A DNA stretch of 64,000 nucleotides from Varanus komodoensis (taxonomy: Eukaryota > Chordata > Lepidosauria > Squamata > Varanidae): positions 3,059,565 through 3,123,564 of the forward strand of contig NW_025335641.1 of assembly GCF_004798865.1 (NCBI RefSeq). The letters are read 5' to 3'. Shown in pieces: positions 24,130-36,749 of this stretch (position 1 is the first letter of the stretch; each line of letters starts with the position of its first letter). The position numbers were made by a program, and so were the translations under genes. The notes below the pieces were generated by a model. That model was not told where the DNA came from. It ran no database searches and saw only the letters and a list, made by a program, of their open reading frames with translations.

Positions 24130-24310
24130 ATGAGCCCAATTTGGTTGTTTCTGGATTGGTGGTACAGGTAACCAGAGCTCCCTTCAGGGTTGTTGCAGCT
24201 AATTAAGCTGCCTTGAGTTCACCACAAGTGGAAAATCCAATGCATTAGTAATAGTAATAATAGTACATGCAATGTAATAGTAACAATAATAATTAATAAT
24301 ACTCTCCTAT
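24130..24310 (+). mobile_element. possible LINE tail with AAT-rich microsatellite
   Basis: TTAAGCTGCCTTGAGTTCACC and AAGTGGAAAATCCAATGCAT resemble an L2 3' end. They lead directly into an imperfect TAATAG/AATAAT tract (24243-24306), as expected where a LINE tail has grown into a microsatellite. Confidence 0.45.
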
Positions 24311-24314
24311 GCTG

Positions 24315-24735
24315 AAGGGATGATGCTGGTTTAGGAACTGTTAGTTTCCCATTGTACTAGTGATGAATCATGTTGGTACACAGGCAGCATAGGATACTGC
24401 CCCATATTTTAATAAATAATTACAATCAGTAATTATTGTGTTCATCTTCTCCCCTCCTTCATTTCTTTCCTCCTTTTCCCTCACATATCATAATTCACTA
24501 TTTTGAAACTTTTCAAGTGAGAGTTCAAAATTGTTATATCCGAACTAGGAAATTATAGTTTAATCAGGTGATGCAAGCCAGTGCCCAGTTCCCTTCCGGA
24601 TATTGACCTAAGATCATTATATCTGGCCCTAGTCATGCAAGGACAGGCCAGAATCTTGTCATGCTGTGCCTTGGCCTGGAATGAGCCAAGCTGAGCCAAG
24701 ATCAAGTGTACAAATGCTGAGAAATGCTCACAGCT
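24315..24735. other. unannotated non-coding stretch
   Basis: No gene or repeat with clear borders is seen. Confidence 0.4.
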
Positions 24736-24740
24736 TCTTC

Positions 24741-24830
24741 ATGCAATGTACATAAAGTATAGAATTCTTTGCACAAAGTACACAAATTATGTAATGCTTT
24801 GCACAAAGTATGCAAGATACGCAAACCCTG
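24741..24830. repeat. three-copy 30-bp tandem repeat
   Basis: Three 30-bp units at 24741, 24771 and 24801 share GCAAAGTA-type starts (units 2 and 3 begin GCACAAAGTA) and a TGCTTT/TTCTTT end. The period is ten codons, which explains the repeated LHTLCKAL-like peptide in the minus-strand frame. It is a minisatellite-like expansion, not a gene. Confidence 0.8.
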
Positions 24831-24834
24831 AAAG

Positions 24835-26160
24835 TCATGTGTGTGGAAATAGAACAGCAGGTACACTTGTGGTGTGTGACTGTGTGCATTAGTGGGCCTT
24901 GTAGACTTGCAAGATGCCCATGCTGTCATTTGGTGTAAGGCAGATTTAGGACAGAGAGCAAGCAGGGTGGAGTCCAGGGAACTGAGCCAAGAATATCCAA
25001 GGATTCCCATCCCCAAGCCAGATTCCTCACATATTGATATCTGACCCACACCAGATTGATTATTCAAGTAAGGCTTTATACTCACTTTATACTACTATGA
25101 TATATTGTGAACTGCTCCAAGAACACCATGTACTGAATGGTATAGAGATCAAATTACTGTCACTGATTCCACTACTAATATTACAAGTTATATTACAACT
25201 TCAAGGGTTTTTTTTAAATAAAGTTCTTTATAATCAGTATACACTTTGCAAGACCTGAACACAGCTGATCAAATAAAATCATTCTGCAAGAACTCAAGGT
25301 CTCTGCAATGTAAAATAAGCCACATAAATTTCCCAAATGTTGAACTTCTGAAATATAGCAGGACAACACTTAATTAAAATAAGCATTGCTAATGCTACCA
25401 TTTCTGTGCTGCAACAATATACTCACAAAAGCATAGGCTCATAGCAGAAAATGCTACAAATGTATTAATGTAAACATTTAGAGAAAGAGTAGAACAAAGA
25501 TTCAAATACCCTGTTCAAACTTAGCACTATGAAATACGTTAGTGATTTGCTGATGACATAAATTTAGAAATGCGCTCAGATTAAAGGCAAATAAGAAAAT
25601 ATATATTTCACTCTGAGTGATTTTCTTTCAGCATTAGAAAAGAGATGATGGAAAAGTAAGAGTTTGAAGGTCATGGAGATGATTCCAATGTCTCTCTTTG
25701 TAGCTTCATACGGAAGCTACATAATGGCTATGAATCGTGCAGGTGCTGGTTTTAAATCTAACCTCAGCCATGAACCCATTGGGTTGTGATAGCCAAGCCA
25801 TTATTTCTCAGCCACAGCAGCTTTCTTCTTCCATGCAGTATGCTGGGTGTGGGGGCATAATAATGCAGATCTAAATGCACAGGGTAAATGAAAAGATTAC
25901 TGAAATAATGCATTTGAACACTCAATCCCCCTCTTCCTCATTCCCCACCACACAAATTCTTATTACATATAATATGGGATGTCACAGTGAGTTTTCATCC
26001 AGCCTTTAGAATTGTTGTCATAAGATAAACTAGTACGTCCAGACAGGGGGTCATCAACAGTAGCCTTCATTATTGCATATTGACTAGGAAGGCATTTGGT
26101 CACATTTTAATTTTAATTTACCTAATTTCATTTATCCTTTGAAATGTGTACTTCTCCAGC
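24835..26160. other. unannotated non-coding stretch
   Basis: No gene or confident repeat. Frames are below 75 codons outside the tandem repeat. Confidence 0.4.
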
Positions 26161-26164
26161 TTTT

Positions 26165-26395
26165 GCAGTGGAGTTATCCATTCATAATCATATACATTAG
26201 GAGAAATGCCATTTGGAAATTATATTATGGAGATTGCTTGCAAAATGCTGTATATTAGGCAAATATGTGTACAAAAATGTGTACAAATCTAAATTTTCAT
26301 GCAAAGGTCAAAAAACAAATCACAGTTCATGATGAGGTGGACTTAAGATGGGGAAAAAAGGGTGAAGCTAAAATTGACAGATTAATCCCTAGCTA
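26165..26395 (+). repeat. degenerate short-period repeat element
   Basis: Units such as GCTGTATATTAGGCAAATATG and TGTACAAAAATGTGTACAAA match those in the element at 18660-18940. The right end AAGCTAAAATTGACAGATTA followed by ATCCCTAG corresponds to the ending of that copy. The left border is unclear. Confidence 0.5.
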
Positions 26396-26397
26396 CG

Positions 26398-26440
26398 TCA
26401 CACATATACACACATACACATAAGTGTGTGTGTGTATAAA
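26398..26440. repeat. CA/TG microsatellite forming an inverted repeat
   Basis: A CA-rich half (ATACACACATACACATA) is followed by a TG-rich half (AGTGTGTGTGTGTATA), giving a potential hairpin. It sits at the right end of the degenerate repeat element. Confidence 0.8.
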
Positions 26441-26444
26441 TATA

Positions 26445-28760
26445 AATGGGGAAGCCTGAAAAGATGGGAAAATATTCAACCTTATAACTGGGGCTGCATA
26501 ATCTATTAAACAGAATACAGCCAAATGCATGCATAGCACAGCCTGCCAGATACTCAAGAAACCAACCAGCCATTTCTGCAATAGATGCAGGTAGCAAACT
26601 TCTAGACACTAATACACAGATTACTTTCTGTCACAGATTGTTAGGTGTTGTGAAATAGGATTCCCTCCTTCACACATTCAAAGCCACAGACCTTTCTTGC
26701 AAAGAGTTAATTGACCCAAGCTTTTTCTAGAAGCACAATCACCCGGAACGAATCTCTGAACATGTATAGAACAGTTTGTTGAATCCAATGTAGTACTTAT
26801 TTCTAGGAACTCTCCTTTTGAGTATGTTTGGGGCCTCATCTTTTGGGAGAGGCTTTCTGGAAATGAGCATGCCTTCTCTCTACACACCAGTCTAACTGGA
26901 TAGCCTGCTCTGCTGATGTCATGTCATGGTGGCAAGAGCTGTACCCATTTTGTCCATCTCTGAGAAGTCCCTGTTCCAAGTCTCCCCCCAATAAGTGTAC
27001 AACTTATTCTCAGAGACTGCCACAGTTCCTGGGCTGTCTATCCTTGCAGTAAGTGTCTTTACTTCTCTCATCCCAACATCTGGAATTGGTTCACATTCTG
27101 AGCTCTCCCCACACCCTGCTGCTCCTCCTCCTCCTGAGTCATGTGCCCTGGAAATGTATGCCAAGAGGAACTGCTCCTCTCAGCCCCAACATCTGGCATC
27201 TTTCATTCTGTCACCTGTGCATGGACAGTATTGGATCTTTTGTACTAGAATAACACTCTATTTGTGCTAATTTTCATTAGCACTAGTTGTGTCTATTAAT
27301 TATTTCAGGTACAATCTGACTGGCTCCATGGCAGATGAATCCAAACCTTCAGACCTGGAAACTTTAGAGTCCAATGACAGATGCAATGCATTTTATCTGA
27401 CAGTTGCTTTCAGCCATCTGGATAAAGTGTGTTGGGGATGGGAGAGGAGGCGGCCTGGGCATTGATAGAACTAGCATATGCACGTGGACCCAAGCCTTCT
27501 CCCCTTCATGCCCCTTTTGCCTTCTCTGAAGGCAAGTTGCAATTGGGAGGAGGGAGATAGGGGGCAGCCACTGCAGATTTTTCTCCCTAGGAAAGTATTA
27601 GGATTTTGCACAAGTGCCCTTTTTCAGTAATGATCATTTGTGCTAATTCACTAATATGAATTAGTGCAAATCCCTCACCCCAAGAATCAAAAACTGGTCT
27701 ACAGGTCTATAAAATTTGGATGACTCTGAAAAAGCTTGTCTGCTGTGAACTCCACTGGTTTGATTTATAGAACTCCAAGTTTATTTGAATCTGTTGTGGA
27801 TTCTATGACATCCTAAACCACTACTGAGTCACCATAAGTGGCTGTTTAGTTGCATTTGCCTTAGTATATCATAGGTTGAATAAACCTGTTTCAAGCTGAC
27901 CGAATGATAATCACAAATCCCCCTTCAGTGCATGCATTTCACTGAAGAACAGAGCAGAGCTAAGGAAATCTGTACCCGAAAGATTTGAGGTGATACATAT
28001 GGATAAAGCAAAGGAAAAAAATACACTGGAGTAAAAAGCATTATTGATTATTCACATAAAGGAAATCAAAGTCACATCAATTTAATTTTCTCCATACAAA
28101 AATAAGGATTTGCCTACTACCATCCAAAAAGGAATCATAAACTCCAGTCAGTTTATGTACAAAATAAATAATTCATCACTAATAACTTTAAAAATCACCT
28201 GTCTGTTCTTCATAAACTGTCCCTTTATAGCTCATTATTTTATTCATTTATGTACCTCCTCTTCCACAATACTGTCTTGATCTGCATTTTGTTCCCGTGG
28301 AATATTTATGCTCTGTTGGCACCCAGTATTCAGTGTTTTCAATGTGTTTAATGTTATACCTAAAGTCAAACTGTACATTCTTACGATTTGTATAAACAGG
28401 ACCTCTTGGTCCAATTTTACATTCCATTGTTCAGCAGATGGCTCTAATATGCTGATGCACTGGAAGATCCCTTAACACTTTTTTCTAGAAAATGTGATCA
28501 GAAATAGCCAGAATGTTGACAATCAGTGTAACAGCTGCATAGAAACGTTACTGCTTGAATGTAAGGATGCTTATGGCATAGGGATGCAAGAGTATGCTTG
28601 CTTATAGGAAGACTGTATGGAACTTGAGGGACAATGGGAACCCTAAAGGATATTGTGTGAAATGGTGCTGGAGAGTGTAGGGGGAAGAAGAATCAGGAGA
28701 CATCACCACTCTCTCTTCATCCTTCAGATAGAAGTGAACTGCCACGGAATCCTTGTTCCA
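26445..28760. other. unannotated non-coding stretch
   Basis: No gene, RNA or clear repeat. Frames up to 91 codons near 26.9-27.3 kb lie in a locally GC-richer segment, overlap on both strands and resemble no family that I know. Confidence 0.35.
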
Positions 28761-28765
28761 ACATG

Positions 28766-28910
28766 GAATCATAGAATAGTAGAGCTGGAAGGGGCCAGAG
28801 GGCCAACGGGGTCCAGCCCCCTATTCAGTGCAGGAGCCCCAACTAAACCATCCCCCTCAGGGAGCTGTCCACTCGCATCTTGAACAGAAGTAGTCTCTTT
28901 ATGCCCAGGT
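28766..28910 (-). mobile_element. CR1-clade LINE 3' fragment, antisense
   Basis: AATCATAGAATAGTAGAGCTG, then GAAGGGGCCAGAGGGCC and GGGGTCCAGCCCCCTATTC with CAGTGCAGGAGCC, is the well-known antisense 3' end of an amniote CR1 subfamily. The retained part is about 145 bp. This subfamily differs from the one at 11.4 and 23.6 kb, so at least two CR1 lineages are represented. Confidence 0.8.
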
Positions 28911-28914
28911 TACT

Positions 28915-31260
28915 CCATGATCCAACCCGTTTTGTATGCATACACGACTGGTTGGTTGCCTCAAAGACCTTTTCTGCTTAATCATAGATTGGAACAACAG
29001 TGACAAAATATGGAGAAGGAAACCATGTATTTTACTAGAGATGATGCAGACTATTTTCTTTCAAGGTTTTGACATGACCAAAGCTTTACAGGCCATACAA
29101 AGATAAATGAGACTGGAATGATTAAACACCTAGAGTTTTGTACACAAACCATCCATCCATCTAACATGCAAGTGCAGCAGAATCATTAGCTTAAAGGATC
29201 AGGGTTAGGGGCTGAGGCCAACTTACCAGCCATCTATAAATAAAATCAATAACCGTCTTCTAATTTGTTGGCGCCTTGTACTACAAAAATGAAGGCACAA
29301 GATAAGATAAGCTGGCCTGGCCTGCACACAGTTGCACCTGGCCTTTATATGATGCACAATACCACTTCTATGTCACACCCGGAGTTGTCTGGATCAAAGA
29401 GATTGCAGGATTCAGGTGAAGTGCTAGCTGCAAAGCCCACTTCTCTTTTAGGTAGTTCCCCCTCCCCCAGCTAGTTTCAGTAGGTAATCACTGTATTTAT
29501 GTAAGGTGCTGTGTTTCATGCTTCATTGCAGCATTGGGCATCAGGTCACCTGAATGCCCTCCTGACCAGCTATTTTGGTGGCCACAGCTACAATATACAC
29601 CATTTCTGAACTAGGAAGTTTTTATAAACAAAGTAAATGTTTTATAATCATCACAATTATATTCCCTATTTGCTCATAAAACAAATCATTTTCACTGAAA
29701 AACTTGGATAAGCGCCTTAAATACTGGAGCCATGAGCAAATGGCTTCTCAGAGTTCTCATATGCATGCCCCAAACAAGGCTCCAAACATTCAGACATCTA
29801 TATTGAGCCATAAAATTCAATTGACTGGTTCAGAGCAGTTCTAAGGTCTCCACCACCATTCAAGACACCCCAAAATATTTCATAATATAACAGTAAATAA
29901 TATACTGTAGCTGTGAAGAGTTCCTTTTTTCTCCGGCAGTTGTGTGCATTGCAGATTAGTGTCAGGATCTGGGCTGCTCTGGTGGCCAGAACTAGAACAA
30001 CCACCACTGGATTTGTCAGATCTATTCCCAGGCCCTGCTACAGCTCTCAGCCTCCTGATGATTTCAACTAGAAGCCCTCAAGAGCTTCTAGCTGAGCAAG
30101 CTAGGTAAGAGCAAGCTTTCCCTTCCAGAACTGGTCTCAGCAACATGGCTTTCCTAGTTTCCGGGGTGCCTGCATCTTGCCCAACCAGTGTCCTGTCTCG
30201 CTGTCCCACCTCAGTGACATGGGTCTTCTTGCTAGCTGTGGTGCAGTTCAGCTCTGGCATTTTGCCTGATGCTTGCCATATATCCACCCACAATTACCCT
30301 GTCCCAAGGCAACAAAATGGGTTAGGATGGTTACCTCTTCGTTACCACAGATCAAAGGTACTAACTGCTCACTTTATATAAAGTCAGAAACCCCTTTTTT
30401 GCTATTGTTAAACATTTCAGTCAGAAAGCCTTGCTGATTACTGCAAATAAGCCAGTAATCTACCAGTACATTCTTACAATACTTGCTGCCCACTTTTGTC
30501 TTAAAATAATCCCCACATGACCTGAAGGTCACTGTAGATTTGCAAGTGCTGGTTGTCTTAAGTATTTTTCCCACAATAGAATGGTGGAGGACACATCAAT
30601 GAAATACATTAATCAATGGAAATAACAGTGCTGACCTGCCCACACGTGGAGCTGCCTGAGGGCATTCATAATTAATTCATTCAGCCTCCCCCAAAATAAG
30701 GCATCTTGATTGTGAAAATCAAATTACTGAATCTTTGAATATATCTATATTTTTCAAGTGGAAACAATTGATAGTATTACTTGGGAAGAAATTAATCCAG
30801 ACAACTAATTAACAGAATCTAATATCCAATAAATGGAGTCTTGAGAAAGATTTCATGGGTGGTCAGTTGTGACAATAAGTGGAAGGCAGGAAACTAATAC
30901 CGAATGGCGCTTTTGACACAAAAGATGAAAAGAAAAGTGTACAGTAACATTGATGCACAGGAGAGAAATACATAGGATGAGATTGTTTTGCAGCAGGCTT
31001 CTCATTAATTTTATTTTTTTAAAGTGCATTGTACAGCTTTTAATTGAGGATTGCACTTAACTGGGCATAAGAACAAATTCTCAAACTTACACAGCATCTC
31101 ACTGTTTTTCACTAATCCTTTATTGTAAATTTCAATAATTCAAAACAAAAACAAAAATGAACCATAAAAGTATTACAATTTTCTGCAACACTTAAATGTA
31201 TAGGATTAAACTACAAGTTACAGGATTGCACTGTACAATTTAGTATTTTATTCCCAATAG
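28915..31260. other. unannotated non-coding stretch
   Basis: No gene or confident repeat. Frames are at most 78 codons. Confidence 0.4.
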
Positions 31261-31266
31261 AGCAGG

Positions 31267-31366
31267 NNNNNNNNNNNNNNNNNNNNNNNNNNNNNNNNNN
31301 NNNNNNNNNNNNNNNNNNNNNNNNNNNNNNNNNNNNNNNNNNNNNNNNNNNNNNNNNNNNNNNNNN
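31267..31366. other. assembly gap (100 N)
   Basis: Exactly 100 undetermined bases. A round 100 is a common placeholder for a gap of unknown size, so the true distance between the flanks is uncertain. A frame at 31240-31605 that crosses it has no meaning. Confidence 0.98.
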
Positions 31367-31415
31367 GTTTTGATCATGACAATGCAATATGGTGTGTTTC
31401 CGTCATTTCCAGTTC

Positions 31416-31417
<2 letters not shown>

Positions 31418-31447
<30 letters not shown>
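31418..31447. repeat. CA microsatellite
   Basis: About fifteen uninterrupted CA units, 51 bp after the assembly gap. The repeat may be related to the failed assembly at this site. Confidence 0.95.
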
Positions 31448-31579
31448 CCATCTTCCTTGTTTTCAGGGCCTTGACAATAGTACCACAGCCAAAGTATGAG
31501 CTGAAACTCAATCAAAGCAAATTCCTCAAACAGTAGATGCCTAGTTAAATGCATTGCAACAAAAATATCAGGGGCCTTG

Positions 31580-31930
31580 GCTGAAATGTGAGCATCAAGA
31601 GACAAGACCCTGAACTATGGCAACAAAACTTGAACAAGACAGAAAGTCCAGAAGCAAGGCTTGATGACAAGTCCAATTTGTAGCCCCAGGGCAGAACAAG
31701 GACATGGTTGTGCACAAGCCAAGGGTCATGTATAGAAAGACAAACAGAGGTAAAGGTAGGCACCTTGAGCCAGAATAACTAGGCAACATACATGACAAGA
31801 GTCAGGGAAAAGGCAAGAGCAAAACCACAGCCAGGAAGAAGATTGATGTGGCTTAAGTGAGATGGGAAGGCAGGAAGCAAGTCAAGCAAGATGGATCCAG
31901 TTGAGCAAACAGGAAAACCTGTGTTGCTGA
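31580..31930. repeat. purine-rich degenerate repetitive tract
   Basis: The stretch is dominated by imperfect words such as CAAGAGTCAGGGAAAAGGCA, AGCAAGTCAAGCAAGATGG and GGGCAGAACAAGGAC. This resembles a purine-rich dispersed repeat in reptile genomes, but I cannot name its family or set borders. Confidence 0.3.
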
Positions 31931-31934
31931 GGCC

Positions 31935-32440
31935 ACTCATTTAAGAGGCTTGCTTTTCAGTGACTCGTTCCCCCCATGGTTCCCAGCTGGTGCTCATTGG
32001 GAGGGTGGGATTAGGACCCATCTTGAAAATACTAAGGTGAGCTTCTGGTTCTGACCATCAGGTGAAGAACCAGAGGAGTCTGGATTCTGCCAGAGGAGTT
32101 CTTTTATGCATCAGACAATGGAAAAAGGAGCTACACTGGCTCTTTCTTTTTCGCTCCTGTTTTGTCTAAAATGCTTCATTCTTTCTAACACAGTTAAAGA
32201 AAAGTTGGGTGTAATGAATCTGGTTGCCAATATTAAGCTGTCAGTTCACATGACAGACCTGTGGAGCAAACTCTGGTGGATTTTGTAATCTCTCAGGAAA
32301 GGCATGGAATTGCTCTGAATTATCTTCCTCTTAAATCTCTGAACTTGATTTTGACAGGATCTAACAGGCCCAGCATGTATATGTGAATGGCAAGGTTTTG
32401 TCCCCAGACCTGAATAACTGGTACAGGGACAAGATTCTGA
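31935..32440. other. unannotated non-coding stretch
   Basis: No gene or clear repeat is seen. The only frame of note is 60 codons and unrecognised. Confidence 0.4.
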
Positions 32441-32444
32441 TTCC

Positions 32445-32520
32445 CTCCTGATATTGCTGGATTACAACTCAGTCCCACCCACCATGGTCAAGGATGATGG
32501 GAGGCCAGTTTCCTCACTAT
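32445..32520. repeat. palindromic hAT-like MITE fragment
   Basis: ATTGCTGGATTACAACTCAG on the left and GTCAAGGATGATGGGAGG on the right are the two arms of the 'ggactacaactcccatca' palindrome, here short and diverged. Confidence 0.55.
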
Positions 32521-32524
32521 AACC

Positions 32525-35235
32525 TGCCATGGTATTTAATAAAGACATTTAAAGTGGCAGATACAAAAGCAGGACCATAGGAGTGAGTGAAAGGGAAAAT
32601 GAGTCAAAAGAAGGTTTGAGCCTTCTATCCCAGAGTGTGCTTCTTCAAAACTAAAATTACATTGCAGTAAAGAAAAATATCATGATTGACTGTATTTACC
32701 TGATTTGCAGAATGAGTAGTTTGTTCCTTACTTCAGTGTTATGTCTAGTAAAGAAAGGACACAGCCCACTAGATACTAGGTACTGATTTAAAGTACTGTC
32801 TGTTTTGGGGTAACAGGCAGCCTACCACAGAATCTCTGAAATAGCTAGCTTGGGGTCCCAAGAATTCTGATGACCAGGAGAAGGACAATAGGCATTAGTC
32901 ATACTAGCCTTCAAAGGCGTAGAATTTGCTTCGATTTGGATGAAGGTTTATGCAATATCTAAATCCAAGCAAATATGCTGCCTCCACTTTCATACGCTCA
33001 CACACCATCACACACCATTAATAATGTTATAGAAAATAATAGTCCTAGCAGAACAGCTTCCCTTCAGCTAGTCAAGAGTAAAGTAGAAGTCAATGCAAAG
33101 GTAATGCTGGTGGCAAAACACTGAAGACGGAGAAATCACAGAAGATAATCTATGGTTATTTCTAATGGATGTGAGAAAGAGCTTCCAGAGCAATCAATGA
33201 TTGTTAAGATTTCTGCAGCCTTAACAATGGCAGATAGTATATTCTTCACTGGTATTGAAAAAGAAAAGAAAAAGCACTATACTACTTTGTACTTCATTAA
33301 CAATAGATAATTTCCCCACAATTTCCCCACAACATTTTTCCTATGAGTAGCCTGCTCTTTACACCCTGGTAAAAACATTCTTAGTAGTTATTATGAAATG
33401 GTAGCTTTGCAGAGTAACAAGGGCATAACTTTGGACAAAATGTGCACTGTTTCACTCTGTGAGAAACAAAGGCCATAAAACAAAATATTTTGTGCAGGGT
33501 TTTTTAAGCCTACCCAAAAATAAGGCCCCAGTGAAAACAAAATTCAATTTTGTTACAGAACAAAAGGTTGAATGGCATTTAAAAATGAGAAACTGTAACT
33601 AGAGGATTAGGCTGGCTTAAAAAAAGAAATGGAATTGTAACAAAGAGAAAATAGATGATGAAAAAATAAAAGCCCATCAAATGCTATACAGAGTCCCTCT
33701 CTGTGTGTTGTCATTGCTGTTATTGTTGTTACCCATATCATTCTTAAAGCACAATTCTTCACATGTCCACTCAAAAGTAATTTCCATTTAGTTCTGTTAA
33801 CAGGTCTGGAGGGAAAGTAATGTCAGACCCTCCTTGCTCCATTGCTTCCATCAGCAGGATCACATGCAAAAGGTGTTTGAATTAATTTTATTGAAGGTTT
33901 CTTGGTTACATGCAGCAAAAGTCTATTTAAACTTCAACAAAAAGGGGAATTACTTTTCCATAAACAATAACATGCTGGGCTATATAACTCATGGAGGGGT
34001 TTGTCTCTTCCCCAAGAAATAACCACTGCCTCTAGGAACTCCTGGACGGATAGCCTGTGTTAAGCCCAGGGCTGTTGTTTGCTTCCCCAACAGTCCCTCC
34101 TGCCAGCTTGCATCCAAAGCACCACTCCACCCTCAGTCTTCCTTGCTTTCCAAAACAATGCTAGCAAATTGCTATTCTGTCCCAAACAGGGTTTGCCAAT
34201 AAAGGGAGACAGCAAATGCTTTTTCTCCCTTTCTGTCAAGGGGGAAGGCTTAACCATCTATTAATCTGTCTCCATGCCCCATGGAGAGCCATATATGTAG
34301 CTGTTCCTGGTCTCTCCTATGTCACACCCTAGATTTCCTCTACTGCCATTGTAGCTTCTCCTATGTGCCCTTCTCCAGACCTCTCTCTTTTATCATCCCC
34401 TTCTTCCCTTCCTTTTCCTCCCCTGCATTCTTGCCCCACTTCAGGGGTTGCTCATTCTGGCCAGAATGGTGAACTGCAGGTGAGGCAAAGTGTGTGACAT
34501 CACTGGCTTAATGGTCTCCCTTGTCAGGTGTTGTTCCCTTGCCAATTGTGCTGGCCAGGGCACCTGTTGGGCTGCTGGCAGTGGCCATGAAGCCAGATTG
34601 GGCATTTGGTAAGAGGTGGTAAGTTCTGCTGACCCTTCACAAGTTTCATGAGAATTTTTCCCAGGTGAGTTTGTGTAGGATTGATACTTTTATGAGCTAT
34701 ATAGCTTCACAATATGAAGTGTTCAGCTGAGATAGAGCTGTATGATTTCTGAGCTGAGGCTGACTTACCCACTCTGAGCCACCTGAAATCCAAGTAGGAT
34801 CTGAGAACTGAACCAAAATATCCAACTTCCAGTCTTCAAGTCTAACACTTTATCCCCTAGTCCTTACTTTCTTTCCAGAAAGTCTCTTTTAGTGTCATCA
34901 CCAATTTTCCATAAAGCAAACCTGGGGGAAATTATGTATATGAGGGCTCCAGCTAAAGTGAACATCAAGGGAAGTTCAGAACCCACATCAACTTGCCACC
35001 AAATTGCAAACTGAAGGAAAATCGGGCTAGAAAGAAATATTTTTGAGAAGACTTGAGAAATTGCTCAGAGCTTCTACATATCTCTATTAATTGGTTTGCC
35101 CAAGGCCACCCAATGAATCCATGGCTGAGGTTAGATGAGAAACCAAGTCCATATCCCTTTCTGGGTCACACAGTGGCTTTACACAATCATGAGCTTTTTT
35201 TAAAAAAAGGTTGCTAGGCATAGGAATGGGATGAA
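32525..35235. other. unannotated non-coding stretch
   Basis: No gene or confident interspersed repeat. A small direct repeat of AATTTCCCCAC occurs twice at 33309-33330. Frames are below 66 codons. Confidence 0.4.
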
Positions 35236-35243
35236 GAGAGGAC

Positions 35244-35261
35244 GGAGAGAGAGAGAGAGAA
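35244..35261. repeat. GA microsatellite
   Basis: About nine GA units in a purine-rich setting, visible directly. Confidence 0.9.
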
Positions 35262-35573
35262 AATGAGAGACTGCAAATAAAGAGGTACAAACAAAAGGGC
35301 AAGACAACCTTTATTTTGTGTTTCTTTTAATCCTGAAGGGAATGTTTGCTTAAATAATGGCCACATTTTCAAAGATGGTGAAGTGTAATTCTAAAAGCTA
35401 TTAAAATGGTTACAGGCTCTTAAAAATCAAGGGCATACAAATATCCAAATGCATTAAAAGGAAGAGGAGGACAGCAAGCAAGAAATTAACAGATATTCAC
35501 AAGTTCATTTAACTTAGAAGAGACCCTTGGGGACTGAAAAGTGGTGAACATTACAAAGTTATTTAAAAAGTGC

Positions 35574-35705
35574 CTGGAGACATAACAGGAAACCAGAGAC
35601 CCGTTAGCTGGATAGACGGTGTGGAGAAAGTCCTGGAATATCAAGTGGGGAAACAGTTGAAGAAGCACAGCTTGATTAAGGATTGACAGTACGGATGTTA
35701 GGGTA
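35574..35705 (+). mobile_element. LINE reverse transcriptase fragment (CR1/L2 type)
   Basis: In one frame the DNA reads RRPVSWIDGVEKVLEYQVGK then QLKKHSLIKD. This matches the start of the CR1/L2 reverse transcriptase domain, canonically 'NYRPVSL...KVLE...QL..HL...'. The match spans about 35 codons with the right spacing, then a stop. It is a short decayed fragment, and the exact clade cannot be fixed by eye. Confidence 0.55.
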
Positions 35706-35709
35706 GGTG

Positions 35710-36355
35710 GTGGAAAGTGGGGGTTCATGGCCCACTAGCTTGCTGGAACTCTCTGCAAAGATTCCTGCCAAGGCATTTTGAAACAATGCAAGAGGCTGGT
35801 ACTGTAGGAGCACTGATATCTCAGAAATAACATGCATAGCTTTCTAGTGAGGGGTTAACTCACAGCACCCTCTAGCAGCTTCTATCCCCAAGTGCAATCA
35901 CGTGGTCGCTTCAGGTAGTTAGACCTCTGGGGTGGAGGTGGATTGTTACATGGAGAAAGAAGCCCTGGCCTATTTGCATCACCTGTGACTTGCTGAGCAG
36001 TCCACTGCACTTATTAGATGGGCCACACTCTGTATCATGTGTAAATAGATTGTACTTGAAAGAATGCCACTGCCTTTAAAGCTGCAATCATCTACTCACA
36101 CATACAAGGGAGTGAACATACTTGGCTTTACTTCTGAGTTACCATTTTGGGTTGGATCAAGTCCATTTTAGTTGTACTCAGGCCACATTAACAGTGAGTT
36201 AAATTAGTTATGATTTTTGTCCAAATAATTTCAGTGGAAACTAAGTGCAACATTTTACCATATACTCCATGTATATTTGCTCAGGAGCAAGTATTTGATG
36301 AATGAAGCCAGTTAAAGGACCACATCATCCCACGTGTTTCATCTTATGCACTGAG
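35710..36355. other. unannotated non-coding stretch
   Basis: No gene or repeat with clear borders is seen. Confidence 0.4.
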
Positions 36356-36359
36356 AGCT

Positions 36360-36745
36360 TGCTCCAAATGACCACATACATTGAGATTCAATGAGTAGCC
36401 ACCTGGGAGCAGCCTTCTCTGCACAGCTTTCCCACCAACTGTGAAAGGTCCACTCTGTTGACTTTTCAGTGCCAGGCACTTCGATAAACTCCTTTCATTC
36501 TCCCAAGCAGTTTGAAATAATGTTAAACCGCTGCATGTTTTATTTTTGGTAGTATCTTAAACGGCATGGTCTAAAATCTTATTTTTCCATGTTTCATCTG
36601 CTTGAATAAATGTCTTTTTAAAATTATTTAAAATTATTTTTTAAGTTTAAAGAGCAGTAAGTGTAATGTTTTAACATATGTTTTGTTATTTGTTTTTATT
36701 ATGTGTTTTCCTCTGAACTCAGCTATAGGCCAACTTATAAATTAG
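36360..36745 (+). mobile_element. old L2-type LINE 3' fragment
   Basis: GGGAGCAGCCTTCTCTGCACAG and CTTTCCCACCAACTG recall the conserved end of the L2 frame, and GGCACTTCGATAAACTCCTTTC the block just before the stop. A long T-rich UTR with TTGTTTTTATTATGTGTTTTC follows. It is diverged, and only the order of blocks supports it. Confidence 0.4.
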
Positions 36746-36749
36746 TCTC

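Noticed and set aside
24702-25085. 127-codon minus-strand frame with repeated LHTLCKAL-like units.
   Set aside because: The periodicity comes from the 30-bp tandem DNA repeat, and nothing else suggests a gene.
31240-31605. 121-codon frame across the assembly gap.
   Set aside because: It contains over 30 undetermined residues from the N run and CA-repeat translation (CVCVCV).
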